Shown in pieces: positions 34,810 through 46,159 of a stretch of 64,000 bases of DNA. The notes under the pieces were generated by a model that was given only the letters and a program-made list of their open reading frames with translations, was not told the DNA's origin and searched no databases. The stretch comes from Homarus americanus (lineage: Eukaryota > Arthropoda > Malacostraca > Decapoda > Nephropidae), in assembly GCF_018991925.1 (NCBI RefSeq), contig NW_024756914.1, positions 5,183,375 through 5,247,374 of the forward strand, given 5' to 3'. A program made the position numbers and the translations under genes. Numbering within the stretch: position 1 is the first letter of the stretch; every line of letters begins with the position of its first letter.

Positions 34810-35370
34810 AAATCTTGCAGAAGGAAGAGCACAAGAAACACCCAATGAACTTGAAGCAGAAAAGAGAGGATTCAAGGAGACTTTTTTTCAGACCAGAAGC
34901 AGTGTGTGGTGATCAATGGAACGAAGTCATGTGTACCAAGGAAAAGCAGGGTACCACAGGGCAGTGTGCTGAACCGTTGCTGTTTGTTTTTTTAAATAAG
35001 CCAGATGTTATTAATTCTTCCATAAAATGTTTGAAGACGAAGCGGACAGTGGAAGAGTTGCAGGAAGGATCTCTATCGTGTATAAGAGTGGTCAAACGAA
35101 TGGCTGTTAAGATGCATCGCAGCACCATACAAGAGACTACACCCAGGGCTTACAGACAGCAAAGACACATATCACACGCCCCAACGAGATTAGGAAATAT
35201 CATTAACTGAGACCAAATGGGTAAGACCTAAGTGTTTATGTTGACGACAAATCATTGTGATAAAAAGATGAAGAAGGCAAATAAGTTAGCAGGACTTCTT
35301 GTTACGAAGATCTTACACATACCCGCCCCTCATAAGGCACTTCAGTGGTGTACTTGTCCCCTACACCATC
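34810..35370 (+). pseudogene. LINE reverse transcriptase palm fragment, decayed
   Basis: The plus strand in shifting frames reads VINGTKSCVPRKSRVPQGSV, then LLFVFLNKPDVINSSIKC and FEDEAD, then KMKKANKLAGLL, RRSYTYPP. VPQGSVL...LLF..FINDLPD is the conserved segment before the catalytic aspartates, and here FEDEAD replaces the usual FADD. Several frameshifts; not functional. Confidence 0.75.
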
Positions 35371-35385
35371 AATACCTCCTGTACA

Positions 35386-35967
35386 GTACAGTTGCGGAAA
35401 TGTGTTCCCACCAGGGGCAGATCCAGGAACATCGAAAGGGGGGTCCAAGAAATTTTGGATGGAGGAACATGGCGAGCAAAGCGAGTCCACTCAGCTGGGA
35501 GTTTTTTTTATCCCTCTTTGAGGGGGGGTGGGGGGGCGCTGTAAGCTTCTCCATTTTTTGTTTGTTAATCTGACCAATATCATGGGTGTTTTGAGGCCAC
35601 TTTGAAGCCATGTGCACTTGACATCAGGAGATATTCTGAGGTTAAGAGTAATTACTTTTTTACTATGCAAAAATCCCCGAGTACAATACTGCATTAAAGA
35701 AAAAGTATTGGAATTTTCGGATGAAAAGGGGGGAAGGGACCCCCCCCCCCCTGAATCCGCGCTTGCCTACATCCCCTGTGGTAACCCGTGACTCCAAACA
35801 GCCAACCTACAGGTATATGACCTATAGCAAACGTATCCACCAATCACGTCCGTCTTTACAGGACCAATACCCATTCATTCATAAGTAGTGATACTACATC
35901 TGCGACGTTTCCGTTTGGAGGCGCGGGTTACTACAGGGGTGCAGCAACACATTTCCACAACTGCACC
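35386..35967. mobile_element. MITE (family of 23,252-23,474), split by a second element
   Basis: The left piece (35,386-35,411, acagttgcggaaatgtgttc) and right piece (35,766-35,967) together match the 223-bp MITE. The right piece has the inner sequence and the inverted far end (atttccacaactgcacc). The gap between is filled by 35,412-35,765. Confidence 0.82.
35412..35765. mobile_element. CAGGGGC-ended DNA transposon nested in a MITE
   Basis: The ends are inverted: CAGGGGCAGATCCAGG and, read inward from the right, CAAGCGCGGATTCAGG. A sister copy lies at 36,382-36,667, sharing ctgaccaatatcatggg. About 5 bp of the host MITE (cccac/cctac) is repeated at the two junctions. Confidence 0.78.
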
Positions 35968-36039
35968 AAGAGAGGTTAGGTGAGGTAAGAGGGTTATTTA
36001 ACATCAGTTAATTACCTCAAAGGACATTACTCAGTCAAG

Positions 36040-36245
36040 TGTTCATGTATGGAGCTAGTGGATGCACGCCCCATTAGACGTCACAGCCTCAAGCTAACCT
36101 GAAATACAGATTCTTTAGAGAGAGTCGTGAACTCTTGGAATGACCTGCCCAGTACTGCCTTGCCTATACAGCGTTACAGAGAAATAACCGACGACCAAGC
36201 GGCCAGCCAGTCGATCAGTGAAGATGAAGGCGGTCCCATACTTTA
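36040..36245 (+). pseudogene. Possible LINE C-terminal fragment
   Basis: The plus strand reads ERVVNSWNDLPSTALPIQRY. R.VN.WN.LP is a common motif near the end of LINE polymerases. Short and frameshifted. Confidence 0.45.
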
Positions 36246-36381
36246 GGTTAGGTTGTTTATTTTTTTAGAGATTTTGTATAAAATATTAAGGTCAAAAGTG
36301 ATTAACGCACATACTGAACAATTACATAAGAAAAAATGATAAAGTAACCGTTAAAGCCGAGCCGTGCTAAGTGCTTTAATT

Positions 36382-36667
36382 CAGGGACGGATCCAGGAAT
36401 ATAAAAAAGAGGGGGGGGGGGGAGGGGGGACATGGAGAGCGCTGTAAACCCCCTCCATAATTTTTTTTAAATCTGACCAATATCATGGGCATTTTGGGGC
36501 CATTTTGAAGCTATGTGCACTTGATATTAGGAGATATTCTAAAATCAATAGTAAATATTTTTTACTAGACAAAAATGTCTGAGTACAAAACCGCATAAAA
36601 ACAAGTATTATAATATTCTGATGAATAGGTAGGGTCCGGACCCCCACCCCCCTGGATCCGCCCTTAT
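36382..36667. mobile_element. CAGGGAC-ended DNA transposon, second copy
   Basis: Inverted ends CAGGGACGGATCCAGG and AAGGGCGGATCCAGG. The interior matches 35,412-35,765. Confidence 0.75.
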
Positions 36668-36669
36668 AA

Positions 36670-37190
36670 TCCTACATTCGCCCTGCTTCCTTCCCCGTCA
36701 GACGACACACAGAGCGACTAAGACAATATTTTCTATCATCTGATAAAGTAATATACTGTACACTCTCATGCTCCCCATCACCATTTTTACTTGAATTTAA
36801 GCTTACTACAGTATTAACTTACAATAGTCTCCTAAGTAGGATTAATGTTTTCTCTCAGACCGACACACAGTATGTATGGACAACTCGGGTAATGTGGGGG
36901 GTAAAAGCCTAAGTCCATGTGACACTTGAGTTTACATAATACAATTTAAAGGCGCTTAAAAACTATAAACTTTATTACACACAGTAAATCAATTAGTTAT
37001 TTGTGAACACACTGTACAGAAAGAAGTGGTGAAAATTATAAAAAAAAAGTCAACCACTGTTTCCGCCACTACAACACGACTGCAATCGTGCATTTAATAG
37101 GGCTGCGGTTATTCTTAGGTCCTGAAAACAGTTTTCATTAAGCAACAAGTGTACACCCTGTAACACGGAGGGTTTAGAACAGTGTAACCA
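36670..37190. other. No recognisable gene
   Basis: AT-rich spacer without repeats or coding motifs. Confidence 0.4.
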
Positions 37191-37194
37191 CCAA

Positions 37195-37945
37195 GAAGCT
37201 GACACGAGGATGATCCTCCCTCAAACATGCAGTTCAGCGCGGCCCTCACAAAGCATACCTCCGCACAGTGGACACTGATATCGTGGTTGTCGCAATCTCA
37301 TCGTCCTCTGAACTGTCATTGTCTTGTCTGAACTATGGTTGACTTTTCACGTGCTAGCTTCACAACTCGGCCCGGTGTTGGGACTTGGGCTTGCCTTATT
37401 CCATGCAATGACAGGACCAGACACTACATCACAACCTGTAGAGGTTGGCAAGAAAACAGCTTGGCAAGTGTGGCAGCTCTTTCCAGGAACTCACGGCAGC
37501 CTGCTTGCATTATGCGTGATCCCGATTGTTTCACCATGGAAACTGTACCTATGTAGGTCACCGAACATTCATTATCCTACTTTAAGGGCGAGTCTTGTGG
37601 AGCAGGTCTATTTCAACATGAGACGAGCCAATCTTGAGACAATTTCATTTGGGTTCCAGTGCTGCGGCTTCATCAACAGATCCCTGATCCTACTGACTGG
37701 GGACGGATGATCTCAGCTAAGGAGTTGGTGCCTTTCTGGACGACACTTGCAGATGTCAGAAAAGCTTGCTTGATCCTCCTACACTATGGATGGATGAAAT
37801 CATGCAATGGGCAGTGCAAATGCAACGAAACGCACTTACACTGCACCTCCTTTTGCCACTTCCTAGGTACATGTTGTAACAATGATGATCTTACCTGGTG
37901 TTCTCATTGTATGATCAGTTTTGACACCCTCCCTGTGTCATAACT
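37195..37945 (+). pseudogene. Repeat-family protein with FEN-like segment and Cys-rich C-terminus, decayed
   Basis: Over shifting plus-strand frames the sequence reads ADTRMIL, LRTVDTDIVVVAIS, LALFHAMTGPDTTS, GKKTAWQVWQLFPG, then PDPTDWGRMI, VPFWTTLADVRKACLIL and a Cys-rich tail (SCNGQCKCNETHLHCTSFC). This order (EADTR, TVDTDVV, HALTGCDTTS, CKC/CxxxC tail) is that of a multi-copy invertebrate protein family of unassigned function, and the EADTR/DTD block resembles FEN/PIN-type nucleases. At least three frame breaks; a pseudogene. Identification is from memory of the family pattern. Confidence 0.65.
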
Positions 37946-37949
37946 TGAC

Positions 37950-38640
37950 CTGTAGTAACAATGACCTTTCACAATGTTCTTGATTAGTTTTGATTAACTG
38001 TAAATATAACCACTTTCAGATGGGCGGAGGTTGGGGAGTGTGGTTGATGGGGAGCATAACGTCCTCGCCCCGCACCCTGGAAACACACTTGACTGTCGGA
38101 TAATGATTGAATTTGCAGTCTGACAGTGTGGCTAAAACGCGTTAATCTTTGATTTGCCGATATTGCTCTTATTCTCAGTAAGTTCACACAAGTTACAGTG
38201 ATAATTCAACTTTAAAATAAGCACCGCAAGCGCGTGATTTCCTGACAACCGCAGAGCTATGACATCTGACAACCGTGACATCCTTAATAGACTATATCTA
38301 TTAGAATGACTATCAAGAGGCCGTCAGTTGGAGGTTTTACTCAATGGCCATAATACAGAACCAGTATAGAGTATTTCCTATCTACATTAAAGGAAGTAGT
38401 GCACCGTGTATATGCTGTATACTGATAAAAAGCCTTGTATTTATTGTTTACAGAATAACAGCATACATTAATATACATTATCTAAATGTTGTATTTTCTC
38501 TGTTTTCTGAAAACAGCTGATTGATACGAGGACATGGCTGTTGTATATCTTGTATAGTAAAACTACAGCAGGTTGGTGTATTACGTTGGATGACTGTACT
38601 TTACACACACACACACAGTACAAAAATAATACATCACCCA
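37950..38640. other. No recognisable gene
   Basis: Nothing recognised apart from a short acacacac run at 38,604-38,617 and the TTA run that follows. Confidence 0.4.
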
Positions 38641-38732
38641 ACAACAACATTATTATTATTATTATTACTATTATTATTAAAAATTATAAGAATAAATCCC
38701 TTTTCTAGAGTTTATAAAAAGAAAATACTTGA

Positions 38733-38788
38733 AATTGACGGTAGTTGACGGTATCAATTATAATTGATACCGTCAACTACCGTCAATT
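38733..38788. repeat. Perfect 56-bp palindrome
   Basis: The left arm (aattgacggtagttgacggt then atcaatta) is followed directly by its exact reverse complement, with no spacer. Each arm also holds a direct repeat of gttgacggta-type sequence. Confidence 0.97.
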
Positions 38789-38792
38789 ATTA

Positions 38793-38828
38793 CGTGGATG
38801 TGTTGAATAATTATTCAACACATCCACG
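38793..38828. repeat. Perfect 36-bp palindrome
   Basis: Cgtggatgtgttgaataa is followed directly by its exact reverse complement. Four bases separate it from the 56-bp palindrome. Confidence 0.97.
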
Positions 38829-38881
38829 AACCTCCCAACACGTAGGCGGGAGCAAGCATGAATTATTATGGAGAAAGTGTG

Positions 38882-38886
<5 letters not shown>

Positions 38887-38931
<45 letters not shown>
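38887..38931. repeat. (TC)n microsatellite
   Basis: About 22 copies. Confidence 0.97.
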
Positions 38932-38933
<2 letters not shown>

Positions 38934-38939
38934 ACCAAT

Positions 38940-39390
38940 ACTATATGAAATATTCTGAAACATTTTCAGCACTTACTGCGGCTCACTGATTGGCCACCTG
39001 ATGTTGACGTAAAAGGGGGCAAAGACCCAATCACAGCCTTCCTTACCTTCCTACCTTCTTTATACTTATACCGTATATTAACTTATTTCTTCTTATATGT
39101 ATTAGTCGCGTGTGTCATATGTGTTTGTCGTGTGTCTGTCATGTGTTTGTCGTGTCTCATGTGTGTGTGTGTCGAGTCTGCCATGTGTGTGTGTCGAGTC
39201 TCATGTGTTTGTCGTGTTGTAACAGCACCATTTGCATTATATAAATATTTACCCAAATGTACAGTATTTAATCAGTATAATACCAAATTATGCACCAAGT
39301 TATTCAACTGTACCTCAGCTGTTGAGATTATACATGGCTGAGGTTGTAGTTCCTTCGAAGAGCAAGCGAGGGCAGGCAGAGGTCAGCTAT
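38940..39390. other. No gene; TGTGTGTCG-rich stretch
   Basis: Degenerate tgtgtttgtcgtgtgtctgt units at 39,105-39,215. Confidence 0.5.
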
Positions 39391-39394
39391 GTTA

Positions 39395-39640
39395 GCACAA
39401 CTGTATAGGTTGGTAGAACGGTACCGCTCTTGCCTCGCAAGCGAGACGTCACGGATTCGATTCCCGGGCCGGTAAAAAGTTGTTCGGACACACTTCCTAG
39501 CCTCCCTTGGTCCCTGTTCACCTAGCAGCAATGTAGGTACCTGCTGTAAATCGAAAGTTGCGAATTCGTATTCAGGGACAAGTTGTTGGAGCTTCCAAAA
39601 CTTGATGACATAAACCATTGACTCTTCAGGCTTCTACGCC
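39395..39640 (+). mobile_element. tRNA-derived SINE
   Basis: An A-box-like ataggttggtagaacgg is followed 40 bp later by a B-box-like ggattcgattccc. Then comes a tail with tgttcacctagcagcaatgt and aggtacctg. No acceptor stem forms, so it is not a working tRNA gene. The tail resembles that of the SINE at 46,160-46,412. Confidence 0.7.
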
Positions 39641-40016
39641 CTTAACTCATGAGACATAAAGGCAAGCATGAACTTAGCATGCTTCCCTGTTGGGCGCTGT
39701 AAACGCTTCTGCGCTTCACCTTACACAAGGATGTAGGGAGGTGCCCCCCCCCAAAAAAAAAAAAATCTGACGCGCTTCCTTTCGCACACTCTAGAGGGCA
39801 GGCGAGGTCAACCAAATAATAACAGACCTGGCCTGCTCCTCATATCGTTTGTTACCCAGCGAACACCTCACTAAGGGTTCTGTGTACGTGCACTAAGACA
39901 TTTCCCCTAGTAGAGAAGGTACAATATACTCACAACTGAACTAAGTACCTGTGAAACTATATTTTTCTACAATAAAAAAACCCCAACAGAGTGTTTACTT
40001 CAGCCCTGCCACTTAT

Positions 40017-40248
40017 AGTGGCGTAATAACATGTTGCACAGTGGCGCAATATGTTGCATAGTGGCGTAATAACATGTTGCATAGTGGAGTAATAACATGT
40101 TGCATAGTGGAGTAATAACATGTTGCATAGTGGCGTAATAACATGTTGCATAGTGGCGTAATAACATGTTGCATAGTGGAGTAATAACATGTTGCATAGT
40201 GGAGTAATAACATGTTGCACAGTGGCGTAATAACATGTTGCATAGTAT
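40017..40248. repeat. 23-bp minisatellite
   Basis: Ten copies of a unit containing gtaataacatgttgcatagt. Confidence 0.95.
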
Positions 40249-40335
40249 TGGTGTTTAAATGCACAGTGCAGCGAACACTCTCAGAACTGTTGCTTGGATA
40301 TTCCCTTCAAAACTATCGTCCTACCCCACTTATTA

Positions 40336-40337
<2 letters not shown>

Positions 40338-40428
<91 letters not shown>

Positions 40429-40456
40429 CATTATTATTATTATTACTACTATTTCA
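40338..40456. repeat. (TTA)n microsatellite
   Basis: Nearly 40 copies with a few substitutions. Confidence 0.96.
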
Positions 40457-40682
40457 GGCAGCCGTTCATGACAGTAAACTTTAGGACGTGTGAATGAAGA
40501 ACTTAAGTTACATCAGCAGTATAGTGAATAACTTTCTCGACTTAGTGAATGAGAAAAGAAATATATGTCCCTCCCGCGTCCCTGGCCCGTTCAGCCCATG
40601 GGCGCCTCTCTGCACCCCCACCACCTCTCTTAGGTCACCTCTGGCGCCTGTGTTGAGTCTTCATGTATAGGACAGTGTTAAC

Positions 40683-41349
40683 GTGTGGGTGATGGACGGT
40701 AGAAGGTGGGTGATGGACGGTAGAAGGTGGGTGATGGACGGTAGAAGGTGGGTGATGGACGGTAGAAGGTGGGTGATGGACGGTAGAAGGTGGGTGATGG
40801 ACGGTAGAAGGTGGGTGATGATGGATGGTAGAAGGTGGGTGATGGACGGTAGAAGGTGGGTGATGGACGGTAGAAGGTGGGTGATGGACGGTAGAAGGTG
40901 GGTGATGGACGGTAGAAGGGTGGGGGGTGGACGGAAGGTGGGTGATGGACGGTAGAAGGTGGGTGATGGACGGTAGAAGGTGGGTGATGGACGGTAGGTG
41001 GGGGTGGACGGTAGAAAGGTGGGTGATGGACGGTGAAGGTGGGTGATGGACGGTAGAAGTTGGGTGATGGACGGAAGGTGGGTGATGGACATTGTGGGTG
41101 GGTGATGGACGGTAGAAGGTGGGTGATGGACGGTAGAAGGTGGGTGATGGACGGTAGAAGGTGGGTGATGGACGGTAGAAGGTGGGTGATGGACAGTGAG
41201 GTGGGTGATGGACGGTAGAACGTGGGTGATGGACGGTAGAACGTGGGTGATGGACGGTAGAAGGTGGGTGATGGACGGTAGAAGGTGGGCGATGGACGGT
41301 AGAAGGTGGGCGATGGACGGTAGAAGGTGGGCGATGGACGGTAGAAGGT
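40683..41349. repeat. 21-bp minisatellite
   Basis: About 31 copies of a unit containing gtgggtgatggacggtagaa. The unit is a multiple of 3, so the plus strand reads WVMDGRR repeats. It runs straight into a LINE fragment at its right end. Confidence 0.96.
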
Positions 41350-41835
41350 GCCCTTATTATAGAATGGATATCAATTCACTGGAGTCGGTGCAGCGAAGAA
41401 TGACGAAAATGATTCCGGGACTCAGAAACCTTCCATATCAGGATAGGTTAAAGAAACTAAACTTGCATTCCCTAGAAAGACGAAGAGTGCGGGGAGATAT
41501 GATAGAAGTATTTAAATGGGTGAAAGGAATCAATAAAGGAGATATAGATAAAGTTCTTGTAATATCCGAGCAGGATAGGACTCGGAGCAACGGATTTAAG
41601 GTGGATAAGTTTAGGTTTAGGAGGGAGATAGGAAGGAACTGGTTCACAAATAGGGTGGTGGACGAGTGGAACAAGCTTAGCAACTTTGTAGTAAGTGCTG
41701 GGATGCTGGAAAGCTGCAAAAGGAGACTGGATAGAGTCATGGATGATAGAGAGTGGTAGTAACTCGACAGGAGCTGCCATGCACAGGCCAACCGGCCTAT
41801 TGCAGACTCCTTATTTTCTTATGTTCTTATGTACA
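41350..41835 (+). pseudogene. L2/CR1-like LINE 3' fragment, copy 2
   Basis: One uninterrupted frame encodes the last 135 or so residues of a LINE polymerase: YYRMDINSLESVQRRMTKMI, RLKKLNLHSLERRRVRGDMI, WFTNRVVDEWNKLSNFV, ending MDDREW and a stop. The 3' UTR ends ttcttatgttcttatgt, a self-repeating LINE terminus. The intact frame suggests a fairly young insertion, strongly truncated at the 5' end. Tandem arrays abut both ends. Confidence 0.9.
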
Positions 41836-42822
41836 AGGGAGACACACGCACACACAGGTACAAGGGAGACACACACAGGTACAAGGGAGACACACACACA
41901 CAGGTACAAGGGAGACACACACACACAGGTACAAGGGAGACACACACAGTTACAAGGGAGACACACACACACAGGTACAAGGAGACACACACACACAGGT
42001 ACAAGGGAGACACACACACACACAGAGTACAAGGGAGACACACACAGTTACAAAGGGAGGCACACACACAGGGTAGGGGCACACACAGTTACAAGGGAGA
42101 GAGACACAGGTACAATGGAGAACACCCAGTTACAAAGGGAGAGACACAGGTACAAGGGGAGACACACACAGGTACAAGAGGGCACACACAGGTACAAAGG
42201 GAGACACACACAGGTACAAAGGGAGACACACACACAGGTACAAGGGAGAGCACACAGGTACAAAGGGAGACACACACAGGTACAAAGGGGAGACACACAC
42301 AGGTACAAAGGGGAGACACACACAGGTACAAAGGGAGGCACACACACAGGCACAAGGGGGGAACACACAGGTACAAGAGACACACACAGGTACAAAGGGA
42401 GACACACACAGGTACAAGGAGACACACCACAGGTACAAGGGAGGAGCACACAGGTACAAAGGGGAGACACACACAGTTACAGGGGAGACACACACAGGTA
42501 CAAGGGAGAGACACGTTCCTGGGGAGAGAACTTACAGGTACAAGGGAGAGGAGCACAGGTACAAGGGAGAGACACACAGTTACAAGGGAGAGACACACAG
42601 TTACAAGGGAGAGACACACAGTTACAAGGGAGAGAGACACAGGTACAAGGGAGAGAGACACAGTTACAAGGGAGAGACACACAGTTACAAGGGAGAGACA
42701 CACAGGTACAAGGGAGAGACACACAGTTACAAGGGAGAGACACACAGTTACAAGGGAGAGACACACAGTTACAAGGGAGAGACACACAGTTACAAGGGAG
42801 AGAGACACAGGTACAAGGATGA
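41836..42822. repeat. About 20-bp ACACACAGGTACAAGGGAG minisatellite
   Basis: About 45 degenerate copies of acacacacaggtacaaggga, drifting rightward to cacagttacaagggagagac. Indels are frequent. Long frames on both strands (e.g. GTRETHTHRYKGD) are artefacts. Confidence 0.95.
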
Positions 42823-42947
42823 GAGTTAGACAGGTGACGAGAATATGAGATGAGCGACAGGAGGGGGAGGAGGAGGCTGGGACGTGTGGTGTTACAGGTG
42901 AGTATTAATGACTCAGGGTCCAATGAACTCACCTGGGCTGACGGTCA

Positions 42948-42972
42948 GGTTAGGTTAGGTTAGGTTAGGTTA
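42948..42972 (+). repeat. TTAGG telomere-type short repeat
   Basis: Five aggtt units. TTAGG is the ancestral arthropod telomere repeat. Other short runs occur at 26,193-26,211 and 61,858-61,871. Confidence 0.85.
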
Positions 42973-43464
42973 TAAATGATTAGGATAGCTCCCTCCCTCC
43001 CTCCCCCTCCCACCAGTACCTAACCAGTTGCCTTCATCAAGATCTCAGTTCCGCTTACAATTTCACAGTGTTACTTGGTGTTACTTGATGTTACGTCCTG
43101 TTACGCGCGGTTACGTTCTGTTACACACACATACACACAAGGAGTAGTTTACATATGCGGCTTCTATAATACAGGTAATGAATGAATGTAATTAAGCGGC
43201 TGTTACTGTAATCTACCGAATCCTCAGTGAACACAGTAGCCTCGCGAAAAAGTTGGCGTTCTCGAAAAATTTGGCGATCGCGAAAAACCACACAAGTAAA
43301 CGAATATATACATAAAAATGGACCCAAATTGACTCGAAATTATTATATTATTTCTAACTGTTTATTGTTACCATTATTGATGACTAAAAAAATTTGATTA
43401 CTTGAAAATAATTATAATTTAAGTAATATAAATATTGTTGGATAAATAACTAAGAAAGAGACGT

Positions 43465-43544
<80 letters not shown>

Positions 43545-43624
43545 TATTAACAAAAACCAAAATAACAACACCACTACTAATAATAATAACAATAACAATA
43601 ACAATGAAGATGATGATGATGATG

Positions 43625-43673
<49 letters not shown>

Positions 43674-43690
43674 TAATAACAACACCGTCA
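43465..43690. repeat. (AAC)n/(AAT)n microsatellite cluster
   Basis: Aacaac to about 43,498, aataat 43,499-43,541, then atgatg and aataat 43,609-43,680. Confidence 0.95.
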
Positions 43691-43894
43691 GTTAACACAG
43701 CGCTACTAAGCATTACTTGTCACCAGCGTTCAGAACTGACTCCCTCACCTGACGCCGTTGTAAGCCAGATTATCCGTCGATGGGGAGTACAGATTTCGAG
43801 TGTTTTAATCTGTTGAAATCTGGTAACCTTTCATGTCGTCTGCACCCGGACATAAACTCCTGATTTTGTAATGCGTGGAGCTTATTGCTGTATT

Positions 43895-43900
43895 TATCAC

Positions 43901-43931
<31 letters not shown>

Positions 43932-44071
43932 CTCTCTCTTTCTTCTCGCTCGTTCGTTCTCTTTTCGCTCTTACTTTCTCTTTTCACTTTCTGACTCTCT
44001 CTTTTCCCTTCGTCTTTCCTCTCTTCTACCCTTTCTCTCTATCTCTCTTTTCACTTCCCTCTTCTCCCATC

Positions 44072-44126
<55 letters not shown>

Positions 44127-44555
44127 ACCTGCTTACGATGATTATTCACTCTGTATCTACGTTTATCATATCTCTTCCTATTCCTCTTCTATCCCCTTCA
44201 CATTTTTCCTTCTTCCACTTTCATCACATATATATACTTTGCCATTGTTGTTGTTGTTGTTGTTGTTACTGTTGTTGTTGTTGTTGTTGTTGTTAGATTA
44301 CCAAGTATGATTCAGCTCATGATTTAATTTGTTCATTCTCTCCCCTCCCTCTTTATCCCTTCACCCTTTTTTTCTTCTTCTCTTATCCTTCCCTATCCTC
44401 TCTTACCCTTTCCTCCCCTCCCTCTTCCTCTTTTCTTCCTACTCACTTTTGTTTGTCACTCCTATTCCTCCTCCCCTCCCCCTCTTTCCTCTCCTTTCTT
44501 CTCTTATCCGTTTCCTCTTTCTCCAATTCCCCTCCTCCTCCTCTTCTCCTTTCTA
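43895..44555. repeat. Polypyrimidine tract with (TC)n and (GTT)n
   Basis: About 660 bp of mostly C and T, with a perfect (TC)n at 44,072-44,120 and (GTT)n at 44,246-44,294. Confidence 0.9.
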
Positions 44556-44616
44556 GGTGGTCAAAGGGAGGGAGGGAGGGAGGGAAAGTGGAAGAAGGAG
44601 GAAGGGTTAATGCGGG

Positions 44617-44664
<48 letters not shown>

Positions 44665-44740
44665 GGGGGAGCCAGAGCGGGATGGAGGGGTGCAAAGGAA
44701 AGAAAGGGGGAGAGGGGCGGAAGGAAGGAAGGAGGGTGAT
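44556..44740. repeat. Polypurine tract with (GA)n
   Basis: Directly follows the pyrimidine tract and is almost wholly G and A, with (GA)n at 44,620-44,659. Together they could form a large intrastrand fold. Confidence 0.9.
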
Positions 44741-44824
44741 GCGTGTGTACGAAGTTTCATCCATGGCCGGGAAGTTGTCGCTGAGAGTTAATTAGCTTAT
44801 GGCCTATGAGAGAGAGAGAGAGAG

Positions 44825-44924
44825 GATAATGGAAGAAGACAAGTAGATAAGTACTTAGATAACGAAGGTAGACAAAAATATAATGAAATTAGACAAGTAG
44901 GTAGTGAAATGTAGACACAGATAA
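44825..44924. repeat. GTAGACAAGTAGATAATGAA repeat, left block
   Basis: Degenerate gtagacaagtagataatgaa-type units. The same motif resumes at 46,421-46,790 beyond a LINE/SINE insertion. Confidence 0.8.
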
Positions 44925-46130
44925 TAAGAACGTACATAAGAACATAAGAATGGAGGAACCTGCAGCGGGCCTGTTGGCCCATAATGGGCAGTCCTGTTTA
45001 CGCCCAACCCCTATCACTCATTTATCCATCCAACCTATGGCTACCCAGCGTGTTCGAGTTAATAATGATGTTTCGGAACTTGTTCCACTCATTGTTACGA
45101 GTTTGCTCCTGGTTGGATAGTTTGAGTACCCTTGTTATATCACCTTTGTTTAGCCCTGATTTCCATTTATACACCTCAATCATATCGCCCCTCACTCTAC
45201 GCCTCTCGAGGAAGTGCAAATTAAGATGCTTTAACCTGTATCTGTACTCAAGGTTCCTAATGCCTGGGATTAGTTTTGTCATTCTCCTCTGGATTCTTTC
45301 TGGGGATTCTATATCCATTCTGTAGTACGGTGACCAGAACTGAATGGCGTAATCCAAGTGAGGTCAAACAAGCGCAAGACATAGTTTTAGGATGACCTCT
45401 CTAGTCTTGTAACTACCACTCCTTTGTATGAACCCATGTACTTTTTGAGCCTTGTTTCGAGCAAATACATATTGTTGACTTGGTTTAAGATTCCTACAAA
45501 TCATTTCTCTTAAATCTTTCTCACAGTCGGATTTCTCTATAACATCGTTGTTCATCTCACATCTTGTTTCTCTGTTTACATCTCCTAGACTAAGTACTTT
45601 ACATTTGTCCACATCAAATTTCATCCGCCATTTTTCAGACCACTCGAAAAATTTGTTTAGATCTTCCTGTAGTTTCGCGGAGTCATCAGCAATTTACTGT
45701 CTACGCCTATATCTATGTCGCTTATGTGTACTGTAGAATAAATAATAATGGTCCAAGTACTGAGCCTTGGGGTACTCCACTAGTGACGTTACCCCAATCG
45801 GATTTAGTGGCCTTAAAGCTTAGTCACTGTTTCCTGTCCTGTAACCACGCCCTAATCCATTTTAGAATTCTCTCCTCCAATTCTATGAGCCTCCACTTTT
45901 CATATTAGTCTCTCGTGGGAGACTCTGTCGAAGGCTTTGCTAAAGTCGAGGTATATCATATCATAATCGTGCCCATCATCCACTGATTCGAAAACAGTTG
46001 AAAAGAAAGTTAATAGAATAGTCAGACATGAACGCCCACTTGAGAAGCCATGTTGGGAATCATTGATCAACTTGTGCTTCTCCAGGTGATTTCGAATAGT
46101 TTGAAATTATTGTTTCCAGTAATTTCCAGG
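44925..46130 (-). pseudogene. L2/CR1-like LINE 3' half, copy 3 (reverse transcriptase)
   Basis: Read on the minus strand in order: HGFSSGRSCLTILL, then DYDMIYLDFSKAFDRVSHER (RT motif A, catalytic Asp), a broken palm region, EWSEKWRMKFDVDKCKVLSL, FIQRSGSYKTREVILKL, DYAIQFWSPYYRMDIESPER, IQRRMTKLIPGIRNL and RRRVRGDMIEVYKW. It ends in a 3' UTR with ccattcttatgttcttatgt. Several stops and frameshifts disable it. Longest copy of the family in the window; copies 1 and 2 are fragments of the same 3' end. Confidence 0.88.
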
Positions 46131-46159
46131 ATGGCCGACCCTAGGACTACCTATGCGTG

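Noticed and set aside
39400..39475. Functional tRNA gene
   Set aside because: A- and B-box-like motifs are present, but the acceptor stem does not pair and a SINE tail follows.
40661..41349. WVMDGRR repeat ORF and its minus-strand counterpart
   Set aside because: A 21-bp tandem repeat read in phase. No start context, signal or unique sequence.
41695..42932. Long ORFs on both strands (GTRETHTHRYKGD, and SLVTVCLSLVPVC)
   Set aside because: Products of the ACACACAGGTACAAGGGAG array. Opposite-strand frames are equally long and indels break the unit.
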